This document shows positions 34,056 through 42,472 of a stretch of DNA of 64,000 nucleotides, in pieces. A program made the translations under genes and the position numbers. Below the pieces are notes generated by a model. It did no database searches and was not told where the DNA came from. It worked only from the letters and a program-made list of their open reading frames with translations. The stretch's first letter is position 1. The number at the start of each line of letters is the position of its first letter. The stretch is from Sphingobacteriaceae bacterium (lineage in GTDB: Bacteria > Bacteroidota > Bacteroidia > B-17B0 > Aurantibacillaceae). The stretch covers positions 1 through 64,000 of the forward strand of contig JADJLA010000008.1 in the NCBI GenBank assembly GCA_016705695.1, read 5' to 3'.

Positions 34056-35915
34056 TTAATCAAAAAATAACCACGTTAATCCAAAGCGCATTGCTCTATC
34101 AGGCTGATAGTATCCGGGAACCATGCTGTAATTTGTGCCAATCACACCATGCAAAATATTTTCCATTTTAATAAAAAAGGTAACCGGCCTGATGCGCGCA
34201 TTTAAAAACACATCTACAAATGTAAAATTACCTGCTTTGTAATTATCTTGCACATAAAACGCTTGTGTAGCCGGCATATAAGCATAAGGCGTAAACTGAT
34301 CGTAATATTCTACTTGTCCGCCAACTGCTAATTGAAGATTATTCTTAAATAGATTTCCTTTATAAAACAATGAGGCAATAGAAACGCTTTTTGGTAAGCT
34401 GATCAAATTGCTGGAAGTAGTTTGCCATGTTTGATTTATGCTAACTCCTAAATGTTTAAAGAATACTTTATCTAAATTAATACGAATGGCTCCATTGGTG
34501 ATGGTATTATTGCTCTGCATTGGATAAGCTAATTGATCAAAGTATAAATAATTTGTTACTCCTTTATAGATTCCCGTAACCGTTAAAAAAGAAACCTTAC
34601 AACTCAATTCGGCTTGATTCATTTGCACATTATTGAATTTATTATCCCATGCAAAATGATTACTGTACCAATGTTTATATATATAATCTGGTGTGCGATC
34701 TTCCGATAAAAATTTTAAACTTACATTTCCTTTCAGTTTTTTGTTTCTAAAAAACTGCAATTGATGAAAAGTTTCTACTTTGTAGTTTCCTGCAAAAGCT
34801 CCTGCGGCAATGTATGATCCCGAAACTGTATTAATGAGTTTCTTTTGGCTCAAGCTGTCAGTGGAAATGAAATTCTTTATATGATCCATTTTTACATTAG
34901 CCAAATGGTTCATGAAACTGGTATCGGAGTATTGCCACAATTGAGCTATTTCATTCTCATAACCTAGCTCTAAATTGAAATTGTTCTTTGCCGATCTAAA
35001 AGTAAGGTTAAGCTCATTATTAAAGGTTCTTACGCGAGTGCTGTCAATGGTTTTGGCAGTATCTGTATAAAACAAAAAGTAATAATTATCTGTTCCGCTG
35101 TTAAGATCTTTATACCTGTACTTTAAACTACTGAACGAAGATCGCAAACCAATATAGCTTTGAAGTCTTGAACTGTCTTTGTTTAGCTTGAACCAATTCG
35201 CATATTGAGCCGATAATTCTCTATTATCTCTGGAAGCACCGCTTAATTTCACGGGAATAAGATCCTTGCTTACTAAAAGATCTTGCTGTCTTAGTGTATC
35301 GTTAATTATGCCTCCGTTTTCCTGAAAGCGATTATTGTTCACTAAAATATACGATGTAAATCCAAAGCGTTTGTTCTTTGTAGTATAATTATTGGAAGTG
35401 TAAAAATTATTAGTAAAGGTTTGTTGTTTGGTGTAAAATCCTAGCGAGGTATAACGATTCAATCGTAATGTGACATTTAGTTTATTCTTAAACGTATTTG
35501 AGAACAGGAGTCTAAATAATTGCAACTGCTTAGATCCCGCAATGCCGCTTAATTCGGCAAATGGTCCTTTTGTTCTGTAATATTCAACATCTTCTTTTTT
35601 AATGATATAATCGTCAAGAGGCACATCGAACAATCTAAATCCAAGACTTCTGCTTTTGAACTTTAATACATAGTGTGGGCTAGGCATTCCCAAATTTCCC
35701 ATAAAATTACGATCAATGAAGCGATTTGCTTTTTCAATGGTAGTATCAGGATAGAAACTTTGGTATGGTTTTTTTTCTGATCGCTTTTTTATGTAATTAG
35801 GATCAACAGAATAAAAACTTTGAGAAGAAACTGATTGGATAGAAATAAAAACCAGCAGAAGTGATCTGAATATATTTTTTAATGATTTTTTTATACGATC
35901 ACAAGATGAACTCAT
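34056..35915 (-). CDS. Porin_10-family putative outer-membrane porin
   Basis: This 619-residue exported protein has a signal segment (SLLLVFISIQSVSSQ). The body alternates polar and aromatic residues as in a large beta-barrel (NKLNVTLRLNRYTSLGFYTK, KRFGFTSYILVNNNRFQENGG, FNLELGYENEIAQLW), ending in MRFGLTWLFFD with a terminal aromatic run typical of Bam-inserted barrels. It resembles the Bacteroidota 'putative porin' group. The solute is unknown. It is transcribed behind the patatin gene, 15 bases after its stop, which suggests a shared message. Confidence 0.85.
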   Translation of the reverse strand: MSSSCDRIKKSLKNIFRSLLLVFISIQSVSSQSFYSVDPNYIKKRSEKKPYQSFYPDTTIEKANRFIDRNFMGNLGMPSPHYVLKFKSRSLGFRLFDVPLDDYIIKKEDVEYYRTKGPFAELSGIAGSKQLQLFRLLFSNTFKNKLNVTLRLNRYTSLGFYTKQQTFTNNFYTSNNYTTKNKRFGFTSYILVNNNRFQENGGIINDTLRQQDLLVSKDLIPVKLSGASRDNRELSAQYANWFKLNKDSSRLQSYIGLRSSFSSLKYRYKDLNSGTDNYYFLFYTDTAKTIDSTRVRTFNNELNLTFRSAKNNFNLELGYENEIAQLWQYSDTSFMNHLANVKMDHIKNFISTDSLSQKKLINTVSGSYIAAGAFAGNYKVETFHQLQFFRNKKLKGNVSLKFLSEDRTPDYIYKHWYSNHFAWDNKFNNVQMNQAELSCKVSFLTVTGIYKGVTNYLYFDQLAYPMQSNNTITNGAIRINLDKVFFKHLGVSINQTWQTTSSNLISLPKSVSIASLFYKGNLFKNNLQLAVGGQVEYYDQFTPYAYMPATQAFYVQDNYKAGNFTFVDVFLNARIRPVTFFIKMENILHGVIGTNYSMVPGYYQPDRAMRFGLTWLFFD

Positions 35916-35930
35916 TAACTAAGACCCTGT

Positions 35931-36962
35931 TTAAAACTTATCGAAAAAATGTTCTTCTACATCAAACGTTGATTTTAAACCAACCTCTTTAAAATCACCC
36001 TGAAGCCATTTTGATGCAGTTTCTCTTCCTTTTTCTTTAAGAGCAACTAAAAACTCCCATGATGTATTCATTTTACTGCTATAACTTAACTGACTTAAAG
36101 CGTCGTATCCACTAATAGTATGAACAAAGATTTCACGATTTACTTTGTTATCGCTTTTTAAGATCCCATTACGTAATAATTCGTTACGGTAATGTATCAA
36201 CTTCATTTCGTTGATCAAACTGCTATTAAAAGAGATCTCGTTTACGCGATCTGCAATATCTCTGGCAGTTGTTGGAACCGAATTGATATTGATGGAGTTG
36301 ATCTTGATCAAAACGATATCGTGCAAATTTGTATTGGTGATCAAGGGGAATATAGGAGGATTTCCCATATAACCACCATCCCAATAATATTCGCCTTTAA
36401 TTTCTACTGCCTGAAATAAAAATGGTAGGCATGCACTTGCTAAAACGGAGTCAACTGTAATATCTTTATTTGAGAAGATCTTAGCGCGATTTGTTTTTAC
36501 ATTGGTAGCGCAAATAAATAATTTCTTTTTATTATAACGGTGCAATTCTTCAAAATCAATATGCTCTAATAAAATATCTTTTAAAGGATTATAATTAAAG
36601 GGGTTGAAATTGTAAGGCGACATTACTTGTGTAAGTGCGTTAAACCACATGTATCCCGGGCTATTGTATATATTACCGTTGCCCATTGTTTGATCAATAA
36701 TTCCTGGCTTGAACAAATAACTACCACCAAGAGCAACTTTACGCCATAAGCTCTCTAATAATTCCTTAGCTTTTTGCGGACCGCCCACATGTAAACCATA
36801 AGCACATACAACGGCATTAACAGCACCTGCGCTTGTACCACACATAGCATCCGCTACAAGGGTTTCTTCTTCCAACAGCCTATCTAAAACACCCCAGGTA
36901 AAAGCGCCATGAGCTCCGCCACCTTGAAGTGCTACACCTACGTGTTTAATTTTTGGTTCCAT
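35931..36962 (-). CDS. Patatin-like phospholipase
   Basis: This 343-residue Ser-Asp dyad lipase has the oxyanion loop GVALQGGGAHGAF, the nucleophile Ser in MCGTSAGAVNAVV and the catalytic Asp in YWDGGYMGNPP. No signal peptide, membrane segment or outer-membrane barrel domain is seen, so it is a plain cytoplasmic patatin rather than a PlpD-type secreted one. It probably deacylates phospholipids. The porin gene follows after 15 bases. Upstream of it lies a 162-bp palindromic element rather than an ordinary promoter region. Confidence 0.93.
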   Translation of the reverse strand: MEPKIKHVGVALQGGGAHGAFTWGVLDRLLEEETLVADAMCGTSAGAVNAVVCAYGLHVGGPQKAKELLESLWRKVALGGSYLFKPGIIDQTMGNGNIYNSPGYMWFNALTQVMSPYNFNPFNYNPLKDILLEHIDFEELHRYNKKKLFICATNVKTNRAKIFSNKDITVDSVLASACLPFLFQAVEIKGEYYWDGGYMGNPPIFPLITNTNLHDIVLIKINSININSVPTTARDIADRVNEISFNSSLINEMKLIHYRNELLRNGILKSDNKVNREIFVHTISGYDALSQLSYSSKMNTSWEFLVALKEKGRETASKWLQGDFKEVGLKSTFDVEEHFFDKF

Positions 36963-36968
36963 GTTTTA

Positions 36969-37130
36969 ATACCAAATATACATATAATTTAGTCCAATCT
37001 GCTTGTTCTTTTTCATCAATACTTCTTCAAAAAATAGTTCCGTAGCTATTGCTATGCAACGATTTTTGTTCATCGTCTTGATGAAAAATCACTTCGCATC
37101 TTTGAACCAAATTATAAATGCATTTGGTAT
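36969..37130. repeat. 162-bp palindromic element, copy 2 (ATACCAAAT ends)
   Basis: It begins ATACCAAATATACATATAA and ends ATTTGGTAT. The arms pair imperfectly around a centre near 37050 that includes GTAGCTATTGC. Length equals copy 1 at 15610. Both share TTCAAAGAT, a T-rich TTTTTCAT block and a TTGCA/TAGC core when one is reversed. It fills most of the gap between the patatin and TPR genes. Confidence 0.75.
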
Positions 37131-37180
37131 AAATTTAGCGATTTTTTGATGTTTTCCTATGGATTGTTCGTTTAATGATG

Positions 37181-38206
37181 TTAATTTAATTCCCTTAAAC
37201 CAACAGTTGCTTCGGTAAAGTTAGGCTCAATAGCTAAGCATTTTTTATAATCCTGAGCAGCATTTAATTTATTACCCATTTTAGAATAAGCGTATCCTCG
37301 AGCAAAATAAGCTGCTGCCCATTGGTTATCTTGCTCCAAAGCCTTAGTTAAGTATTCAATAGCCTTGGGATGATCACTTTTTACATCCAAATAAATGGCA
37401 CCAATATTATAATTGGCCTGCATATAGTTTTTATCTTTATTTAACAGCGCTATGTATTCCGTAATGGCTTCGTCATATTTTCCAAGGTCTTGCAAAAGTT
37501 TTGCTTTGGCATATTGCGCGTTCACATAGCCCGGATCAATTTTTAAAGCATTAGCATAGTAATCAAATGCAATGGGGTTTTTTCGTGCAGCAAAAATAAT
37601 TCCAAGGTCGTAGTAAGCATCGGTCAATCGATTGTCTTGCTCTACTGCCGTTTCTAAACTTGAAATGGCTTTGCTTGTATCGCCGCTTTCACGATAAATA
37701 CTTCCCTTAAGATAATACGCCTTTGCAATATTCTCATTTATTTTTAAAGCCTTATTGATATTCTCAATGGCTTCTTTGTATTGCTTTACAATAAAATATA
37801 ATTCCGATAATTTCATTAAAGCTTCTGTACTTTCAGGAAACTTTACAACGGTTCGCTCTAACACTTCCTTTGTTTGGCGCGTTTTGTTCTCGGCAAAATA
37901 AACATCACCTAACAGAATGTAATACGAAGCAACTGTACTATCAATACGAATTGCGCGCTTTGCATCACCTGCCGCCACTTCAAATTGTTTGTACTGTATG
38001 TAAAGTTGGCAACGTTTTATGTATAGATCGGCGTTTGAAGGATCTTCGAGTAATTGTGCGTTAATAGCTTTTAATTCAGGTGAATTTAATTTAATACTTA
38101 AGCTATCGGCTTTTTCTTGTTCTTCTTGTGTAACAACGGAAGGTTTGCATGAAACAAGAACAGTTGTAAATGAAGTGAATAGTAATATAGCTATAAATGA
38201 CCTCAT
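37181..38206 (-). CDS. TPR-repeat lipoprotein
   Basis: The 341-residue protein has a lipoprotein signal (SFIAILLFTSFTTVLVSC). After an N-terminal stretch it consists of about eight tetratricopeptide repeats of 34 residues, seen in ADLYIKRCQLYIQYKQF, ASYYILLGDVYFAENKT, AKAYYLKGSIYRESGDT and AAAYFARGYAYSKMGNK. Such proteins form superhelical scaffolds for protein complexes at the envelope. It is the last gene of an operon with the MCE protein and two Fe-S proteins (9-base gap). Its partner is unknown. Confidence 0.9.
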   Translation of the reverse strand: MRSFIAILLFTSFTTVLVSCKPSVVTQEEQEKADSLSIKLNSPELKAINAQLLEDPSNADLYIKRCQLYIQYKQFEVAAGDAKRAIRIDSTVASYYILLGDVYFAENKTRQTKEVLERTVVKFPESTEALMKLSELYFIVKQYKEAIENINKALKINENIAKAYYLKGSIYRESGDTSKAISSLETAVEQDNRLTDAYYDLGIIFAARKNPIAFDYYANALKIDPGYVNAQYAKAKLLQDLGKYDEAITEYIALLNKDKNYMQANYNIGAIYLDVKSDHPKAIEYLTKALEQDNQWAAAYFARGYAYSKMGNKLNAAQDYKKCLAIEPNFTEATVGLRELN

Positions 38207-38215
38207 GTGATTTTT

Positions 38216-39010
38216 TTAGAGATCGTTGGCTTTAGCAATTAGTTCCGCCACATCCAATACCTTGGTTTTATCTTCTTTATTAAAGTGTTTTACGCCATCA
38301 GTCATCATGGTATTACAAAACGGACAACCTACTGCAATCACATCCGGTTCAAGCGCTAAAGCTTCTTCAGCTCTTTCGGTACTTACTTCTTTAGTTCCTT
38401 TTTCAGACTCTTTGAACATTTGCGCACCTCCTGCACCACAACATAATCCATTGGCTTTGCTGCGTTTCATTTCGGCCAACTCAACATCTAATTTTTGAAT
38501 GATCTCGCGTGGAGCTTCGTACACGCTATTTGCTCTTCCTAAATAACACGGATCATGGAATACAATTTTCTTTCCTTTGAATTCGCCACCTTGCACTTTT
38601 AATTTTCCAACATTGATCAATTCTTGAACTAACTGGGTGTGATGAACTACTTCGTAACTACCGCCAAGCGCAGGATATTCATTTTTTAAAGTATTAAAAC
38701 AATGCGGACAACCTGTAACGATCTTTTTTACATTGTACATGTTCATTGTAGTAATGTTTTGCATGGCCTGCATTTGGTAAAGGAATTCATTACCCGCACG
38801 TTTGGCCGGATCGCCACTACAACCTTCTTCACTTCCTAAAATTGCGAACTTTATTCCTACATGATCTAAAATACGCACAATCGCTTTTGTGATCTTTTTA
38901 GCGCGATCATCAAAACTGCCGCTACAACCAACCCAAAATAATATCTCGGGAGTTTCGCCTGCCGCGGTCATTTCCGCGAACGTTCTTACTTTTATTGCTT
39001 TATCACTCAT
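38216..39010 (-). CDS. CCG-domain Fe-S protein (HdrB-like)
   Basis: Two cysteine-rich CCG modules are visible: VGCSGSFDD with GCSGDPAKR and TGCPHCFNT, and then HDPCYLGR, NGLCCGAGGAQMF and VGCPFCNTMM. Such motif pairs bind noncubane [4Fe-4S] clusters in heterodisulfide-reductase-like and glycolate-oxidase-like enzymes. The start is the ATG at 39010 (MSDKAIKV), one base after the neighbouring gene; a longer frame to 39079 lies inside that gene. Length is 264 residues. Together with the membrane Fe-S protein just upstream it probably makes one electron-transfer complex. Confidence 0.9.
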   Translation of the reverse strand: MSDKAIKVRTFAEMTAAGETPEILFWVGCSGSFDDRAKKITKAIVRILDHVGIKFAILGSEEGCSGDPAKRAGNEFLYQMQAMQNITTMNMYNVKKIVTGCPHCFNTLKNEYPALGGSYEVVHHTQLVQELINVGKLKVQGGEFKGKKIVFHDPCYLGRANSVYEAPREIIQKLDVELAEMKRSKANGLCCGAGGAQMFKESEKGTKEVSTERAEEALALEPDVIAVGCPFCNTMMTDGVKHFNKEDKTKVLDVAELIAKANDL

Positions 39011-39011
39011 T

Positions 39012-40331
39012 TTAATTTTCGTTGGTCCAATTGGCTCTGTCCGATTGACTAAACTGCCAAGGCGCTCCGTTATTTTCAATATTGCTGAACATATTAGTTA
39101 ATTCAGCAGGACTTTGACTTTGCTCCATTACTAAAAATCTTCTCATCTCCACAATGATCGCTAATGGATCAATATTTACAGGACACTCTTGCACGCAAGC
39201 GTTACACGTGTTACAAGCCCAAATTTCTTCCGTTGTGATATAATCTCCTAATAAGGATTTCCCATCATCCACAAATGTTCCACCGTTAGCATCCATGTTC
39301 TTTCCAACTTCGGTTAAACGATCGCGCGTATCCATCATGATCTTACGCGGCGATAATTTTTTACCGGTAATATTTTGTGGACAAGCTGATGTACATCTTC
39401 CACACTCGGTGCAAGTGTAAGCATCCAATAAATTTTTCCAATTCAGATCATGAACGTCCTTTGCGCCAAAACGTACTGGATTGTTTGGATCTGTTTTTGG
39501 TTGATAAGCAGGATCAAAATTTGGAGCTACCACATCTGTTACTGCTTCAAGAGTTGTGAATTCACCTTTTAATTTTAGATTAGAGTAATATGTATTTGGG
39601 AAAGCTAATAAAATATGTAAGTGCTTTGAGATAGGAAGATAAACCAAAAATCCAAAGATGCCCATGATATGTCCCCACCATCCAATGCGTTCAAATAAAT
39701 GAACTGCAGAAGTACTCATTCCTGAAAAGATCCCTTGAAAATTGGAAGAGATAATGAACTGTGCGGTTTTATGAGTTTCGCCTCTTGCTTGTAATTCAAG
39801 ATCGGCTGAATTCATCATCATAATGCACGTGATCAAAAATATTTCCGCGCAAAGAATTAAGTTAGCATCTTTTGTTGGCCAACCTTTCATTTCCGGCTTT
39901 TGAAAACGCGCTAGGCGAATAATATTCCTTCGTGATAAAAAAGTTATTGTAGCAACAAATGCTAAAACAGAAATGATCTCAATAAAGTTAATAGTGAACG
40001 TATAAAGTCCCGAAAGTGCTGTTCCGTCGATCGCGCGCCAAATTCTTCTGTGCCCACCACTTATACCATCAATAACAATTTCTAATAATTCAATTTGAGT
40101 AATTACAAATGCAGCATAAATAAAAAAGTGCATGATGCCCGGAACAGGACGCACAACCATTTTGCTTTGACCAAAGGCAACCTTGAGCATTGTTTTAAAG
40201 CGCTCGCCTTTGTTATCAGAAAGATCAATATCTTTTCCTATAAGGATATTTCTTCTGATCTTTTTTGCGTGATAGGTAAAGAAAATAGCAACAAAGATCA
40301 ATAAAACACTAAATACAATAGGACTCAGCAT
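39012..40331 (-). CDS. Membrane cytochrome b/4Fe-4S protein (ETF:menaquinone oxidoreductase-like)
   Basis: The 439-residue protein has five to six membrane helices in residues 1-270 (NarI-like), with histidines placed as heme b ligands in GIMHFF, AVHLFERIGWWGHIMG and ISKHLHILLAFPN. The C-terminal part has two 4Fe-4S motifs: CTECGRCTSACP and CNTCNACVQECP. This layout matches the membrane subunit of EMO-type ETF:menaquinone oxidoreductases, except that their C-terminal CCG domain is here a separate protein encoded next to it. It probably passes electrons from EtfAB or another donor to menaquinone. The role is inferred. Confidence 0.88.
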   Translation of the reverse strand: MLSPIVFSVLLIFVAIFFTYHAKKIRRNILIGKDIDLSDNKGERFKTMLKVAFGQSKMVVRPVPGIMHFFIYAAFVITQIELLEIVIDGISGGHRRIWRAIDGTALSGLYTFTINFIEIISVLAFVATITFLSRRNIIRLARFQKPEMKGWPTKDANLILCAEIFLITCIMMMNSADLELQARGETHKTAQFIISSNFQGIFSGMSTSAVHLFERIGWWGHIMGIFGFLVYLPISKHLHILLAFPNTYYSNLKLKGEFTTLEAVTDVVAPNFDPAYQPKTDPNNPVRFGAKDVHDLNWKNLLDAYTCTECGRCTSACPQNITGKKLSPRKIMMDTRDRLTEVGKNMDANGGTFVDDGKSLLGDYITTEEIWACNTCNACVQECPVNIDPLAIIVEMRRFLVMEQSQSPAELTNMFSNIENNGAPWQFSQSDRANWTNEN

Positions 40332-40337
40332 AACGAA

Positions 40338-41378
40338 TTATGGTTTCAGTTTTTCTTCTTTCGGTTTTTCATCTTCATCTTTTGGCTTGTTCTTGTCTTT
40401 TCTGCCAAACACCGAGAAGTGAATATACCGTTCAGGATTGTAACGAAGATCTTTCAGCAATTTGTCGAGATCAACGGTTGATTTATTAAGATTATAATAC
40501 AAACTATCGTTCTTAGCTAATTTACCTAATGTTCCCTGGCCTGCGTTAATGTTAGCCAATAAAGTGTTCAGTTGTTTCATTGATTTATCAGTATTATTGA
40601 TAGCACTTGCTAATTCAGCTTTTGCTAAACTATCGCTCATGTTACTGAAGTTTGTAAGGATATTATCAATTTTCTGACCGTTCTTATCAAGATTGGCAGT
40701 AATTCCATTTAAGTGCGAAAGGATAGAAGAGATCTTTACTTTTTCACTCCCAACTAGATCATCCAATTTATAAGCCGTTTGTTCTAATGTTAGAATAGCT
40801 TTTCTTACGCTCTCAAATGATTTATCTAAATTTTCGCGTGTTTTTGTGTTAAGAATAGCATTCACAACGGTCATAACCGAATCAATACTTCCTATTAAGT
40901 TTTCTGCTTTGGCTTTTAAGGGAGCAATTTGAGCGTTTACCGCATTTTGTAAATTAACTTCAGCATCTGCTTCAAGTGTATCGCCACTTTTTACAAATTC
41001 CGTATTATCACTAAAATTGATCTCTACCGCTTTTGTGCCCAATAGGTCGGAACTTATTGCTTTGGCAATTGATCCTTTTGGGATTTGAACGTCCTCGGTC
41101 AATAAAAATTTAACAAGCACAAAAGCCTTGCCATTTCTTTTTACTAATTGTATGCTGTTTACTTGACCAACTTTATAACCATTTATGAGTAAAGGACTTG
41201 CTGGTATCAAACCATCAATCTTTGGATAAAGTGCATGTAAATAATACTTGTGAGAGAATAGATTAGAGCCTTTTAAAAAACTCAAACCCCATATGAACGC
41301 TACAATAGCTAGGACAACAACAACACCTATTTTGAATTCTTTACTTAATTTCACAGAAAACAATAAATTTGAATGCAT
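40338..41378 (-). CDS. MCE/MlaD-family lipid-transport protein
   Basis: The protein has one N-terminal membrane helix (GVVVVLAIVAFIWGLSFLKG) followed by an MCE domain (about 40-120: YPKIDGLIPASPLLINGYKVGQV, LLGTKAVEINFS) and a long helical part (about 140-310), and it ends in a charged Lys/Glu/Pro tail. MCE proteins bind lipids in the periplasm and carry phospholipids between membranes. Its start may be a GTG at 41354 (VKLSKEFKIG), the usual family start, instead of the ATG at 41378. Neither MlaE nor MlaF is adjacent. It heads the Fe-S/TPR operon. Confidence 0.92.
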   Translation of the reverse strand: MHSNLLFSVKLSKEFKIGVVVVLAIVAFIWGLSFLKGSNLFSHKYYLHALYPKIDGLIPASPLLINGYKVGQVNSIQLVKRNGKAFVLVKFLLTEDVQIPKGSIAKAISSDLLGTKAVEINFSDNTEFVKSGDTLEADAEVNLQNAVNAQIAPLKAKAENLIGSIDSVMTVVNAILNTKTRENLDKSFESVRKAILTLEQTAYKLDDLVGSEKVKISSILSHLNGITANLDKNGQKIDNILTNFSNMSDSLAKAELASAINNTDKSMKQLNTLLANINAGQGTLGKLAKNDSLYYNLNKSTVDLDKLLKDLRYNPERYIHFSVFGRKDKNKPKDEDEKPKEEKLKP

Positions 41379-41427
41379 AAATATAACGAATATTTATGAG
41401 ATAGGTTTAAAGGAATAAGACAATTTT

Positions 41428-41967
41428 ATGCAGAAATTGAAGAACGAAGAGTTGAAAAGATTGAGTGAGGAAGGCTATAGAAATGCCCAAAAAACACCTA
41501 TTATGCTTGTTCTTGATAATATAAGAAGTTTGCATAATGTTGGTTCTGCTTTTAGAACTGCCGATGCCTTTTTGATCGAGAAAATTTATCTGTGTGGAGT
41601 TACCGGAATTCCGCCAAACAAAGAGATAGAAAAAACAGCTTTAGGTGCCACCAAAACAGTAGAGTGGACACATGCAAAAAGTACACTTGATGCCATTAAA
41701 GAATTGAAGAAGGATGGCTATAAAATAGTTTCAGTTGAACAGGCAGATAAAAGCACAAAACTTTATGAATTTAAGGTGAAGAATGATGAGAAAATTGCTT
41801 TGGTATTTGGAAATGAAGTGTACGGCGTTGAGCAAGAAGTGGTGGATGAAAGTGATGTTGTTTTAGAGATCCCTCAATTGGGTTCAAAGCATTCATTTAA
41901 TGTTTCGGTAAGTATTGGAATAGTTCTGTGGCAACTTGTAAATGAAAGGATAGCGAGTGAAAGCTAG
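41428..41967 (+). CDS. SpoU/TrmH-family RNA 2'-O-methyltransferase
   Basis: This 179-residue SPOUT methyltransferase is a single domain. Motif 1 is LVLDNIRSLHNVGSAFRTADAF, motif 2 is KIALVFGNEVYGVEQEVVD, and motif 3 is LEIPQLGSKHSFNVSVSIGIVLWQL. It methylates a ribose in tRNA or rRNA using SAM bound at the deep knot. The exact target (TrmH, TrmL or RlmB type) is not readable. The next gene overlaps its end by 11 bases. Confidence 0.93.
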   Translation: MQKLKNEELKRLSEEGYRNAQKTPIMLVLDNIRSLHNVGSAFRTADAFLIEKIYLCGVTGIPPNKEIEKTALGATKTVEWTHAKSTLDAIKELKKDGYKIVSVEQADKSTKLYEFKVKNDEKIALVFGNEVYGVEQEVVDESDVVLEIPQLGSKHSFNVSVSIGIVLWQLVNERIASES

Positions 41968-42409
41968 ATCAATAGTGTTTTTATTTCTGTTCACCTTAAC
42001 AGCACATTCCCAAAGCGTAAAATGGGAGAATGATCTTGTTGTAAATTATAAAATGACAGATAGCAATGGAAAAATGAAGAGTGCCGTTGTAGTAAAAAAG
42101 GATACGATACATTACGAATGGTTCGAGAAGGAAAAGGTTTCTAGAAGAATGATCGTTAGAGATACTGTTTTAGAGAACAAACTTGCTTCAATAGTAGAAA
42201 GAAATAGATTTTGGAAATTCAAGAGTGCAAAATTGGCCAAGCCCGGGCCCAATGTTATTTTTGTGTATACAAAGGAAAATAGGCAAAAAACAATTGTGAT
42301 ACCAACAAATGCTAAACCGGAATCAAAGAAATTGTTATTTGTTAAGGAGTTTTTGGAGCCAATTTTAATAAAGGTATTTGAAGTGGAAATAAAAAATTTT
42401 CCGAAATAG
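41957..42409 (+). CDS. Exported protein of unknown function
   Basis: The 150-residue product has a signal peptide (KARSIVFLFLFTLTAHSQ), a mature part rich in Lys and beta-strands (KWENDLVVNYKMTDSNGKMK), and a C-terminal KVFEVEIKNFPK. I do not recognise it. The start is a GTG at 41957, inside the methyltransferase gene, with translation likely coupled. A terminator follows 18 bases after its stop. Confidence 0.7.
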   Translation: MKARSIVFLFLFTLTAHSQSVKWENDLVVNYKMTDSNGKMKSAVVVKKDTIHYEWFEKEKVSRRMIVRDTVLENKLASIVERNRFWKFKSAKLAKPGPNVIFVYTKENRQKTIVIPTNAKPESKKLLFVKEFLEPILIKVFEVEIKNFPK

Positions 42410-42427
42410 AATAGTAATTTATTAAGT

Positions 42428-42461
42428 AAAAAGCGGACTGCTTTTTGCAACCCGCTTTTTT
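42428..42461. terminator. Terminator between convergent genes
   Basis: AAAAAGCGG (42428-42436) pairs with CCGCTTTTT (42452-42460), with a 15-base loop that can itself form a small GC hairpin. Both strands have T-runs. Confidence 0.8.
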
Positions 42462-42472
42462 AAAACCCATGT

